Part shown: one piece after another, positions 1 to 7,527 of the stretch
Layout of the letters: each line of letters opens with the position of its first letter
How positions within the stretch are numbered: position 1 is the stretch's first letter
NCBI GenBank assembly: GCA_947167845.1
Contig: CAMVJQ010000019.1
Location: forward strand, 1 to 42,033
Length of the DNA: 42,033 bases
Reading direction: 5' to 3'
From: an uncultured Prevotella sp.
GTDB taxonomy: Bacteria; Bacteroidota; Bacteroidia; Bacteroidales; Bacteroidaceae
Notes under the pieces: model-generated
Told to the model about the DNA's origin: nothing
Database searches by the model: none
The model's input: the letters and a program-made list of their open reading frames with translations, nothing else
Position numbers and translations under genes: made by a program

Positions 1-113
1 TCAACCGCCACTGGCACGTCAACATGCCCATCCTCGATGCCGTCTACAACATCCTCTACGAGCGCATCTCCCCGCAGATTGAGATCAAACTCCTCACCGA
101 CTCTTTCAGGTAG
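1..113 (+). CDS. gpsA: Glycerol-3-phosphate dehydrogenase, C-terminal end (partial)
   Basis: The reading frame is open from the window edge (first full codon at base 3) to a TAG at 111-113. The visible residues NRHWHVNMPILDAVYNILYE followed by RISPQIEIKLLTDSFR resemble the C-terminal helices of NAD(P)-dependent glycerol-3-phosphate dehydrogenase, which makes sn-glycerol-3-phosphate for phospholipids. Its position directly before pgi matches the lysS-gpsA-pgi order known in Bacteroidales. Only about 36 residues are visible, so the call rests on this tail and on gene order. Confidence 0.75.
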   Translation, partial: NRHWHVNMPILDAVYNILYERISPQIEIKLLTDSFR

Positions 114-180
114 GACATTGAACATTGAGCATTAAGCATTGAAGATTAATCCTAACCCTATATTATAACAAAACAAGACA
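113..180. repeat. Short tandem CATTGAA-like linker before pgi
   Basis: The gpsA-pgi spacer carries three to four imperfect copies of an ACATTGA/GCATTGA word between 115 and 148, followed by an AT-rich stretch. No clear TAnnTTTG promoter was found, so pgi may be co-transcribed with gpsA. Confidence 0.4.
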
Positions 181-1536
181 ATGAGTAACATCAAACTTGA
201 CATCACCAAAGCCGCCTGCTTCCTGGAGGCAGGTGCAGTGGAGGCTTTCGAGCCCAAAGTGAAGGCCGCACAGCAGGCCCTTGAGGACGGAACATGTCCC
301 GGTAACGATTTCCTTGGCTGGCTTCATCTGCCCAGCAGCATCACACCCGAATTCCTCGATGAGTTGCAGACCTGTGCCAATACGCTCCGCGACAACTGCG
401 AGGCCATCGTCGTGGCAGGCATCGGTGGCTCATACCTTGGCGCTCGTGCCGTCATCGAGGCCTTGAGCAACTCGTTCGCATGGCTCGTCGCAGACAAAAA
501 GAACCCCACCATCCTCTTCGCCGGCAACAACATCGGTGAGGACTATCTCTTCGAACTGACCACCTACCTGAAGGACAAGAAGTTCGGCGTCATCAATATC
601 TCCAAGAGCGGCACCACCACGGAGACCGCCCTCACCTTCCGCCTGCTGAAAAAGCAGTGCGAGGAGCAGCGCGGCAAGGACGAGGCCCGCAAGGTCATCG
701 TCGCCATCACCGATGCCAAGCGCGGGGCTGCCCGCACCTGTGCCGACAAGGAAGGCTACAAGAGTTTCGTCATCCCCGACAACGTCGGCGGCCGCTTCTC
801 CGTGCTCACCCCGGTAGGCCTGCTGCCCATCGCCTGTGCCGGATTCGACATCCGCGAACTCGTGGCCGGTGCCCAGGATATGGAGAAGGCCTGCGGCAAG
901 GACGTGCCCTTCGCCGAGAACCCCGCTGCACAGTATGCCGCCGTGCGCAACGGCCTCTACCAGAGCGGCAAGAAGATTGAGATTATGGTCAACTTCCAGC
1001 CCAAACTCCACTTCATGAGCGAGTGGTGGAAGCAACTCTACGGCGAGTCGGAGGGCAAGGACAAGAAAGGCATCTTCCCTGCCAGCGTTGACTTCACCAC
1101 CGACCTCCACTCCATGGGACAGTGGATCCAGGACGGCGAGCGCACCATCTTCGAGACCGTCATCAGCGTTGAGGAGCCTGAAAAGAAACTGCTCTTCCCT
1201 TCTGACGAGGAAAATCTCGATGGACTGAACTTCCTCGCCGGCAAGCGCGTCGACGAGGTCAACAAGATGGCAGAACTCGGCACCCGCCTGGCCCATGTCG
1301 ACGGCGGCGTGCCCAACATCCGCATCACCATGCCCCGCCTCAACGAGCGCTACCTCGGCCAACTCATCTATTTCTTTGAAATTGGCTGCGGCATCAGCGG
1401 CAATGTGCTGGGTGTCAACCCGTTCAACCAGCCTGGCGTGGAGGCCTACAAGAAGAATATGTTCGCCCTGCTCGACAAGCCCGGCTATGAGGCTGACTCG
1501 AAGGCGATCAAGGAACGTCTGGCAAAGGAGGCATAA
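181..1536 (+). CDS. pgi: Glucose-6-phosphate isomerase
   Basis: The enzyme interconverts glucose-6-phosphate and fructose-6-phosphate in cytosolic glycolysis and gluconeogenesis. The 451-residue length is that of the short bacterial PGI form. Visible motifs are the sugar-phosphate-binding SKSGTTTET segment, the [14 protein letters not shown] signature and the C-terminal signature [18 protein letters not shown]. The ATG at 181 follows an A-rich leader and begins [11 protein letters not shown], a usual start. Its 3' end contains AAAGGAGG, which serves as a ribosome-binding site for the next gene; the stop TAA shares its last base with that gene's ATG, so the two are translationally linked. Confidence 0.96.
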   Translation: MSNIKLDITKAACFLEAGAVEAFEPKVKAAQQALEDGTCPGNDFLGWLHLPSSITPEFLDELQTCANTLRDNCEAIVVAGIGGSYLGARAVIEALSNSFAWLVADKKNPTILFAGNNIGEDYLFELTTYLKDKKFGVINISKSGTTTETALTFRLLKKQCEEQRGKDEARKVIVAITDAKRGAARTCADKEGYKSFVIPDNVGGRFSVLTPVGLLPIACAGFDIRELVAGAQDMEKACGKDVPFAENPAAQYAAVRNGLYQSGKKIEIMVNFQPKLHFMSEWWKQLYGESEGKDKKGIFPASVDFTTDLHSMGQWIQDGERTIFETVISVEEPEKKLLFPSDEENLDGLNFLAGKRVDEVNKMAELGTRLAHVDGGVPNIRITMPRLNERYLGQLIYFFEIGCGISGNVLGVNPFNQPGVEAYKKNMFALLDKPGYEADSKAIKERLAKEA

Positions 1537-2264
1537 TGTATCGCCTGGCCATTAAACAATACTTGGAAAGACACGGCTTTGAGGCTCTGCGCCCCAAAGC
1601 CGTGCTCTTCGATATGGACGGTGTGCTCTACGACTCAATGCCAAGCCATGCCGTCGCCTGGCAACAGTCGATGGCATCGTTCGGCATACAGATGACCGCT
1701 GCCGACGCCTATGCCACCGAGGGTGCGCGGGGGGTAGACACCATCCGCATGATGGTGCGCAGACAGCAGGGACGTGACATCAGCGAGGCCGAAGCCCAGC
1801 AGATGTACGATGAGAAGACCCGCATCTTCCATTCCCTCCCAGAGTCTCCCGTCATGCCTGGTGTCCTCAGCCTAATGGAACAGATCAGTGCCGGCGGCCT
1901 GCAGTGCGGTGTCGTCACCGGCAGCGGGCAGCGCCCTCTCATCCAGCGCATCCTCCGGGATTTCGGCGCCTTTGTCGACGAGGCCCACATCACGACAGCC
2001 TACGATGTCAAGCAGGGAAAGCCCCACCCCGCCCCCTATCTCACGGGACTGCGCAAGGCGGGCGGACTTCAGCCGTGGGAGGCCATCGTCGTGGAGAATG
2101 CCCCCTTAGGCATCCGGGCCGGAGTAGCAGCCAAGATATTCACCATCGGCGTGAATACAGGCCCCCTGCCAGGCCAGACGCTGCTCGACGCCAATGCCGA
2201 TCTGCTGTTCGACAATATGCCACGACTCGACAATGGCTGGCAGAGCCTGATCCAGTCTATATGA
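1536..2264 (+). CDS. HAD-family phosphatase (beta-phosphoglucomutase-like)
   Basis: A 242-residue HAD hydrolase, probably acting on a small sugar phosphate. Motif I is FDMDGVLYDS, with nucleophile Asp26 and acid/base Asp28. Motif II is VVTGSG, the motif III lysine is in KQGKPHP, and motif IV is VVENAPLGI (Glu-Asn replacing the usual Glu-Asp). The helical insert after motif I is the C1 cap of the phosphoglucomutase/phosphoglycolate phosphatase subfamily. The start overlaps the pgi stop by one base, behind an AAAGGAGG Shine-Dalgarno sequence, which is unusual in a phylum that seldom relies on one. The coupling suggests a role in sugar-phosphate housekeeping; the substrate cannot be read from sequence. 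Confidence 0.88.
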   Translation: MYRLAIKQYLERHGFEALRPKAVLFDMDGVLYDSMPSHAVAWQQSMASFGIQMTAADAYATEGARGVDTIRMMVRRQQGRDISEAEAQQMYDEKTRIFHSLPESPVMPGVLSLMEQISAGGLQCGVVTGSGQRPLIQRILRDFGAFVDEAHITTAYDVKQGKPHPAPYLTGLRKAGGLQPWEAIVVENAPLGIRAGVAAKIFTIGVNTGPLPGQTLLDANADLLFDNMPRLDNGWQSLIQSI

Positions 2265-2285
2265 AAGTCACACCGGTGCGAGCCC

Positions 2286-3362
2286 TCAATTATGAATGAT
2301 ATATTTCTGATAGTAGGTGATGAGCAGCGTCGTCAGCGGCAGGGCGATGATCATGCCCAGCACCCCCAGCAGTGAGCCCCAGATGGAAAGCGACAGCAGG
2401 ATGATGGCCGAGTTGAGCCCCGTGACGCGCCCCATGATCTTGGGGGTTAGGATGGTGTCCTGAATCACCTGCACCACAGCAAACACCGCCAGTGCCATCA
2501 GCAGGACGAGCCAGAAGTTCTGCCCTGTGTCAGCCGCCTTCACGATAGCCAGCAGGATGGTGGGCACAAAACCTATCAACTGCAGATAGGGCACCATGTT
2601 GAGCAGACCTATAAACAAGCCCAGACCCACCGCCATCGGGAATCCGATGATGAGGAATCCGATACTGAAGAGCACCCCCACGCAGAGGGCCACCATAGCC
2701 TGTCCGCGGAAATACTTGTTCATGCCATCCTCCACGTCGCCAACCAACTGTAGAGCGAAGCCTCGATAGCGCTCAGGCAGCAGATTTGGCCATCCGGAGG
2801 TGATCTCCTCATAGTCGAGCAGGATGAAGAGCGTATAGAGCATCACCATCGTCACCGTGAACACGCTGGAGACGATGCTGACCGACTGCGCGATGACATC
2901 CCACACCTTCGGCACAGTGGCCTTCACGCCATCGAGGAAACCGTCCTGCGTCACGATGCCCTTAATGTCGTCCACCGTCAGATGCTCTCTGACGTAGCGG
3001 TCCACGGCATCGGGGATGTTGCTGACGAGGTTCGAATGCGAGAGATAGGCCACCAGCAGGTCTTTCACGTGAGCCGCCTCCTCCACCATCGGCGGCACTA
3101 TCAGAAGCCCCGCCCCCGCCAGCACTACGCCCACCACGATGAAGGCGCTCAGGATGCCCAGGATGCGGTACTTCATCCGGCAGCGGTACTGGAAGAACTT
3201 CACCAGCGGGAAGAGCAGATAGGCTATCAGCCAAGCCAGGAAGAAGGGCACCAGCACGCTGCTCAGCCTGTTGAGCAGCATCACGATACCCACCAGCAGC
3301 AACACGCCGAGGAATCCTCTGACGAAACTGTCGAAAGTGATGGGGTTTCTCTCAAACTTCAT
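2286..3362 (-). CDS. AI-2E family transporter (PerM/YdiK-like permease)
   Basis: A 358-residue inner-membrane protein with about eight hydrophobic segments: two pairs in the first 95 residues, one near 160-185, and a group from about 225 to the C terminus. The pattern and the segment GLFIGLLNMVPYLQLIGFVPT match the AI-2E exporter/PerM superfamily. Members have been linked to autoinducer-2 export or to Na+/H+ antiport, so the substrate is open. The gene converges with the HAD phosphatase with only 21 bp between stops and no evident terminator. It lies 28 bp downstream of the DUF4738 gene, with which it may be co-transcribed. Confidence 0.85.
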   Translation of the reverse strand: MKFERNPITFDSFVRGFLGVLLLVGIVMLLNRLSSVLVPFFLAWLIAYLLFPLVKFFQYRCRMKYRILGILSAFIVVGVVLAGAGLLIVPPMVEEAAHVKDLLVAYLSHSNLVSNIPDAVDRYVREHLTVDDIKGIVTQDGFLDGVKATVPKVWDVIAQSVSIVSSVFTVTMVMLYTLFILLDYEEITSGWPNLLPERYRGFALQLVGDVEDGMNKYFRGQAMVALCVGVLFSIGFLIIGFPMAVGLGLFIGLLNMVPYLQLIGFVPTILLAIVKAADTGQNFWLVLLMALAVFAVVQVIQDTILTPKIMGRVTGLNSAIILLSLSIWGSLLGVLGMIIALPLTTLLITYYQKYIIHN

Positions 3363-3390
3363 TATAGATTATTAATCATGAATTTATGCA

Positions 3391-3933
3391 TTATAACTCA
3401 TCCCCCGTCGTGTCGAGTTGGTCATCCAGCCGAATGCCCACGTCGCCGAAGTTGCTCACCGTCACCACCAGGGGGATATACTCATCCGTCTGCGGATGGC
3501 ACACGCTGGCAGCCAGCACCACATTATTGCCCTCCACGCGATCGTAGACCAGCCCCTCCAGAATGCCCGTCTTTTGGTAGTCGTCATTGAGCAGATGCTG
3601 GAAGGCCGCCTTGGTAAATACCCGCTTGAAAGCCACGCTGCCATCGGCGCGGAGGATGCGGATGGTGATGCGGTTGTCGACGAATTTCTGCCCCGTCTCG
3701 TCCTTCACCATCTTCAGGCTGTCATCAGGCGTGCGTACGACCTCCACCTGATAGTTCTTGTTGAGCCACTTGATGTCTGTCGTCTGCCTGTAGTCCTGCA
3801 TGCGGATGGGTTCTTGTGGCTTCGGTGACTCACTCTTGGTGGCGATGATGTCGTCATGCTTCTTCTTCTCCTTGCAGGCAGTCACTGCCACTGTGAGCAG
3901 CACTGCCAGTACTATCTGAACTGCTTTTCTCAT
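3391..3933 (-). CDS. DUF4738 lipoprotein
   Basis: A 180-residue protein starting MRKAVQIVLAVLLTVAVTAC. This is a lipoprotein signal with lipobox VTAC, followed by a charged KEKKKHDD linker. The rest resembles the Bacteroidota DUF4738 family, whose function is unknown. I chose the ATG at 3933 rather than an upstream in-frame start because it begins exactly at the signal peptide. A TATCTTTG -7 element lies about 23 bp upstream. It is probably tethered in the cell envelope and may be in an operon with the permease gene downstream. Confidence 0.75.
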   Translation of the reverse strand: MRKAVQIVLAVLLTVAVTACKEKKKHDDIIATKSESPKPQEPIRMQDYRQTTDIKWLNKNYQVEVVRTPDDSLKMVKDETGQKFVDNRITIRILRADGSVAFKRVFTKAAFQHLLNDDYQKTGILEGLVYDRVEGNNVVLAASVCHPQTDEYIPLVVTVSNFGDVGIRLDDQLDTTGDEL

Positions 3934-3955
3934 AATCAGAACCATAAATCTGCTG

Positions 3956-3963
3956 CAAAGATA
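3956..3963 (-). promoter_or_regulatory. Candidate -7 element for the DUF4738 gene
   Basis: On the minus strand this reads TATCTTTG, a match to the Bacteroidota -7 consensus TAnnTTTG, followed by GCAGCAG and then the ATG at 3933. No clear TTTG -33 partner is present at 19-20 bp. Confidence 0.5.
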
Positions 3964-4034
3964 GCACAAAAATCCGAGTTTCCTGCGAATTTTGCCGATT
4001 TTTTGTCAAATTTACAGGCTTCCCATACAAAAGA

Positions 4035-4057
4035 GGCCTGCCCTTACTGGGCAGGCC
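4035..4057 (-). terminator. Intrinsic terminator downstream of the DUF4890 gene
   Basis: A perfect 9-bp stem (GGCCTGCCC / GGGCAGGCC) with a 5-nt loop. Read on the minus strand it is followed by TCTTTTG, a weak U-tract, and it lies about 140 bp after the stop of the minus-strand gene at 4195-4671. Confidence 0.65.
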
Positions 4058-4194
4058 CCGACGTTATTCCTAAAAACTTATATCTCTTTCCACATAGAAA
4101 CTATGTCCTTTGAGAGATAAAGGCACGCTTGCCTGTAAAAAAACACTATGTTAACCTAAATCACTATGATTCACATCAGATATTTTATACCAAC

Positions 4195-4671
4195 TTACTT
4201 TTTTTCCTGCTTCTGCGGACGCTGGCCTCGGGGACCGCGCTTCTCGATATCCTCCTTGTAAGCCTTGTACTGATCGGGAGTGAGTATCTTCTGCAGTTCA
4301 GCGGCGTAAGCCTCCATGTCTGCGCGGCGCTGCTTGCGCATCTCTTCGCGCTTGCCGTCGTCAGCGGGGCGCTCGGGGCGGGCCTGCGGCTGATCGCCGT
4401 CTTTCTGCGGACGCATGCCCGGACGGCCGTGGTGACCACCTCTATGTCTGGGCCCCATCTTGTCGGCATACTTGGTATTGAGTTCCAGCAACTGCTTGGT
4501 CTGAGCCTCGTTCAGATTGTACTTCTTGGCAGTTTCCTCAGTACGCTTCTTCACCATCTCCGTCTTGTCGAATTTGCGCTCGGGGCGCTTACCATCATTC
4601 TTCTCGTCCTGTGCCATGCCAGCGGATGCTACAATCACGGCGGCGGCTATTGTCAACATTATCCTTTTCAT
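4195..4671 (-). CDS. DUF4890 protein (Spy/CpxP-like periplasmic protein)
   Basis: A 158-residue secreted protein with a Sec signal (MKRIMLTIAAAVIVASAGMA, cleavage near residue 20). A charged, helical body follows. It has a Lys/Glu-rich repeat region, a low-complexity Gly/His/Arg/Pro stretch near 75-105 (including RHRGGHHGRPG) and a C-terminal LTPDQYKAYKEDIEK segment. The layout resembles DUF4890 and the LTxxQ-type Spy/CpxP periplasmic chaperones. The His-rich stretch could bind metal, but that is speculation. It stands alone between a terminator downstream and a divergent DUF4230 gene upstream. Confidence 0.75.
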   Translation of the reverse strand: MKRIMLTIAAAVIVASAGMAQDEKNDGKRPERKFDKTEMVKKRTEETAKKYNLNEAQTKQLLELNTKYADKMGPRHRGGHHGRPGMRPQKDGDQPQARPERPADDGKREEMRKQRRADMEAYAAELQKILTPDQYKAYKEDIEKRGPRGQRPQKQEKK

Positions 4672-4805
4672 TTCAATCTTGTATTTTTAGAGTTCAACAT
4701 TCATTTGTTTTAGTTGCAACTGTCTTTTTGACGCAAAAGGACACAAAAAGTTTAATTAGAACACAAAAAAATGCATTTTTCTTCAGCGAATAGCCATTTT
4801 TTTAT

Positions 4806-4813
4806 TACTTTTG
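4806..4813 (+). promoter_or_regulatory. Candidate -7 element for the DUF4230 pair
   Basis: TACTTTTG matches the TAnnTTTG -7 consensus and lies 18 bp before the ATG at 4832. The T-rich stretch 4777-4784 is a poor -33 element. Confidence 0.5.
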
Positions 4814-4831
4814 CACAAAATCTTTCAACGA

Positions 4832-5512
4832 ATGAGAAGAATACTAAGACACTGCGCGACGGCTCTGGGATGCCTGCTGCTGGCATCGGCCTGCAGTCAG
4901 GAGGGCCAGCAGTCGGCGAAGGACACGGCGAGCCAGGCAGTGGACTCGCTGCCGATGCTGATCCTGCAGGTGAAGAAGTGCGCCAGACTCTATACGACAG
5001 AGGTACACGTACACAAAATCGTGACCCACGACGACGTGATCCGCCTGAAGGGCACACTGCTGAAGAAGGACTTCAACCTGACGGTGCCCCTGGGCGACCG
5101 CAAGATAGCCATCCCCATCGACGCCACGCTGAAGGCCTACATCGACTTCAGCAGTTTCTCCGAGAAGAACGTGGAGCGCAGCGGGGAGCGCATCACCATC
5201 GTGCTGCCCGACCCGAAGGTGGAGATGACGAGTTCGAAAGTGGACCAGAAGCATATCCGCCAGTACGTGGCCCTGGCCAGGGCTGAGTTCAGCGATGCCG
5301 AGATGACCCGCTACGAGCAGCAGGGACGGCAGTCGATCATCGAGAGCATCCCCAGTCTGGGGCTGACGGAGACGGCCCGCGAGAATGCCGCCCGCGTGCT
5401 GGTGCCGATGCTCGCCGAGATGGGCTATCGGGAGGAGAACGTGACCATCGCGTTCCGTAAAGAATTCAAGACAGACAGACTATGGTTAAGAAATATAGAA
5501 ATTACGCAATAG
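4832..5512 (+). CDS. DUF4230 protein, first copy (lipoprotein)
   Basis: A 226-residue protein starting MRRILRHCATALGCLLLASA and then CSQEG, a lipoprotein signal with lipobox ASAC. The body fits DUF4230: an N-terminal beta-rich half with TTEVHVHKIV and VPLGDRKIAIPIDATLKAYIDF, a conserved ITIVLPDPKVEMTSSKVD segment, and a helical C-terminal half. Function is unknown. I chose the ATG at 4832 over an upstream in-frame TTG at 4811 because TTG lies inside the promoter element. The last 31 bp overlap the next gene, which encodes a second DUF4230 protein, so the two are probably translated together. Confidence 0.8.
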   Translation: MRRILRHCATALGCLLLASACSQEGQQSAKDTASQAVDSLPMLILQVKKCARLYTTEVHVHKIVTHDDVIRLKGTLLKKDFNLTVPLGDRKIAIPIDATLKAYIDFSSFSEKNVERSGERITIVLPDPKVEMTSSKVDQKHIRQYVALARAEFSDAEMTRYEQQGRQSIIESIPSLGLTETARENAARVLVPMLAEMGYREENVTIAFRKEFKTDRLWLRNIEITQ

Positions 5513-6066
5513 AAGCGGCCGCAGTGCTGGGCCTCATCCTGGCATGCTGGCTCTACCAAGGCATCACAAGCAGCCATATCGAGATAGACACCGACGACAC
5601 CATCGGACTGACGCCGACACAGATAGAAAGCATCGAGGACATCGGCGAGTGGGAATTTCTCTCGGTGAGCGACGAGGAACTGATCGACACCGTCCGCAAG
5701 GGATTCCTGCACACCGACCAACTGGCGCGCATCTACTACGGCACGCTGCGCCTGGGCATCAACATGCGGCAGGCCAGGCCGGGCTGGGTGAGGCAGGAGG
5801 GCGACACGCTCTACGTGATACTGCCGCCCGTGACGCTCCTTGACGAAAACTTCATCGACGAGGCACGCACGAAGTCATTCTTCGAGAGCGGCAAATGGAC
5901 GGCGCAGGACCGCGAGCAGATGTACAAGCGGGCCTACCGCCGGATGAAGGCGCACTGCCTGACACCCGCCAACATCCAGACAGCAGAGGATAACGCCCGG
6001 GAGAGTTTCAGGAAGATGCTGCGGGGCATGGGCAAGGAGAATGTGGTCATCAAAATAGAGAAATGA
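5482..6066 (+). CDS. DUF4230 protein, second copy (membrane-anchored)
   Basis: A 194-residue protein with an N-terminal anchor (about residues 8-26, AIEAAAVLGLILACWLYQG) and an extracytoplasmic domain. It shares the DUF4230 layout with its neighbour: EWEFLSVSDEELIDT, the central DTLYVILPPVTLLDENFID matching the VLPDPKVEMTSSKVD region, and a C-terminal helical region ending NVVIKIEK. The paralogues differ in anchoring, one by lipid and one by a membrane helix, so they may form a heteromer. Its stop overlaps the ATG of the symporter gene (ATGATG at 6063), indicating a tightly coupled three-gene unit. Confidence 0.8.
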   Translation: MVKKYRNYAIEAAAVLGLILACWLYQGITSSHIEIDTDDTIGLTPTQIESIEDIGEWEFLSVSDEELIDTVRKGFLHTDQLARIYYGTLRLGINMRQARPGWVRQEGDTLYVILPPVTLLDENFIDEARTKSFFESGKWTAQDREQMYKRAYRRMKAHCLTPANIQTAEDNARESFRKMLRGMGKENVVIKIEK

Positions 6067-7427
6067 TGGAGCGGCTCAACGACATACTCACCACACTGAG
6101 CGGCTGGCTCTGGGGCTGGCCGATGATCATATTATTATTAGGTACGCACGTGTACCTGACCATCATCCTGAGATTCCCCCAGCGCAGGATATTCACCGCC
6201 ATCCGCCTGTCGGTGAGGCGCGACCCCGACGCCAAGGGCGACGTGTCGCAGTTCGGCTCACTGGCTACGGCCCTGGCTGCCACCATCGGCACGGGCAACA
6301 TCATCGGCGTGGCTACGGCAGTCGCACTGGGAGGCCCCGGAGCCGTGCTGTGGTGCTGGCTGACGGGCGTGTTCGGCATCTCCACGAAATACGCCGAGGG
6401 CCTGCTGGCCATCAAATACCGCGTCAGGACACCGCAGGGTCGGATGCTGGGCGGCCCGATGTACGCCCTGGAGCGCGGCCTGGGCTGGAAGTGGCTGGCG
6501 GTGCTCTTCGCTCTCTTCACGGCCATCGCCTCCTTCGGCATCGGCAACACGGTGCAGGCCAATGCCATCGCCACGCTGAGCCATGAGACATACGAGATAT
6601 CACCCTACATCACGGGGGTCTTTGTGAGCGTGATGACAGGCGCCGTCGTGCTGGGCGGCGTGAAAAGCATTGCCCGCGTCTGCGGCATGCTCGTGCCGCT
6701 GATGGCCTGCCTTTACGTCGTCGGTTGCATCATCATCCTATGCATGAATGGCGACTACCTGTGGCCGGCACTGAGACTGATTGTCACATCAGCCTTCAGC
6801 CCCCAGGCGGCAGGCGGCGGATTCGTAGGCACAACGGTGATGATGGCCGCCCGATTCGGCATCGCCCGCGGCCTGTTCTCCAACGAGTCAGGGCTCGGCT
6901 CTGCCCCGATCGTGGCGGCAGCGGCACAGACCCGCAACCCCGTTCGCCAGGCCCTCGTCTCGTCGAGCGGCACATTCTGGGACACGGTGGTCATCTGCGC
7001 CCTGACAGGCCTGGTGATTGTGAGCAGTGTCATCGCCTACCCCGACATCACCTACGAGAACGGCGCCACACTGACGAAGGCCGCCTTCTCGAAGATACCC
7101 TACCTGGGCACGCCCCTGCTCACCTTCGGCCTGCTCACCTTCGCCTTCAGCACCATCCTCGGCTGGTGCTACTATGGCGAACGGGCAGTGGAATACCTGA
7201 AGGGGCGGCGATGGGTCGTCGGCTACCGTGTCGCCTATATCATCGCCGTATTCCTGGGCAGTGTGACGAATCTCACCATAGTCTGGAACCTGGCCGACTG
7301 CATGAATGCCCTCATGGCCATCCCCAACCTGATATCACTGCTCTGCCTGAGCGGCATCCTGGTACACGAGACGCGGAAATACCTCTGGCGGGGACAACTG
7401 GACCGCGAGATGGAAGACGGGGCTTGA
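6063..7427 (+). CDS. Alanine/glycine:cation symporter (AgcS family)
   Basis: A 454-residue inner-membrane protein with about 11 hydrophobic segments. The AgcS signature regions are clear: GTGNIIGVATAVALGGPGAV with the following WCWLTGVFGISTKYAE, and later GIARGLFSNESGLGSAPIVA and AAAQTRNPVRQALVSS. Family members take up alanine or glycine with sodium. The start codon overlaps the stop of the second DUF4230 gene, placing symporter and DUF4230 pair in one operon. No clear terminator follows; the next gene has its own promoter. Confidence 0.93.
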   Translation: MMERLNDILTTLSGWLWGWPMIILLLGTHVYLTIILRFPQRRIFTAIRLSVRRDPDAKGDVSQFGSLATALAATIGTGNIIGVATAVALGGPGAVLWCWLTGVFGISTKYAEGLLAIKYRVRTPQGRMLGGPMYALERGLGWKWLAVLFALFTAIASFGIGNTVQANAIATLSHETYEISPYITGVFVSVMTGAVVLGGVKSIARVCGMLVPLMACLYVVGCIIILCMNGDYLWPALRLIVTSAFSPQAAGGGFVGTTVMMAARFGIARGLFSNESGLGSAPIVAAAAQTRNPVRQALVSSSGTFWDTVVICALTGLVIVSSVIAYPDITYENGATLTKAAFSKIPYLGTPLLTFGLLTFAFSTILGWCYYGERAVEYLKGRRWVVGYRVAYIIAVFLGSVTNLTIVWNLADCMNALMAIPNLISLLCLSGILVHETRKYLWRGQLDREMEDGA

Positions 7428-7452
7428 CAAGAATGAAAATTTAACACTGTTT

Positions 7453-7486
7453 TTTGTCCGTATCTGAAAATAAATGCGTACCTTTG
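7453..7486 (+). promoter_or_regulatory. Candidate promoter for the histidine kinase
   Basis: TTTG at 7453-7456 and TACCTTTG at 7479-7486 are separated by 22 bp, slightly longer than the usual 19-20. The kinase ATG is at 7528. Confidence 0.55.
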
Positions 7487-7527
7487 CAGCAAGAAACCGA
7501 TAAACGATCGAACAAGTAACTACAGCA

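Noticed and set aside
430..1362. 310-codon open frame antisense to pgi
   Set aside because: It mirrors the GC-biased third positions of pgi and has no recognisable domain. It is a shadow of the real gene.
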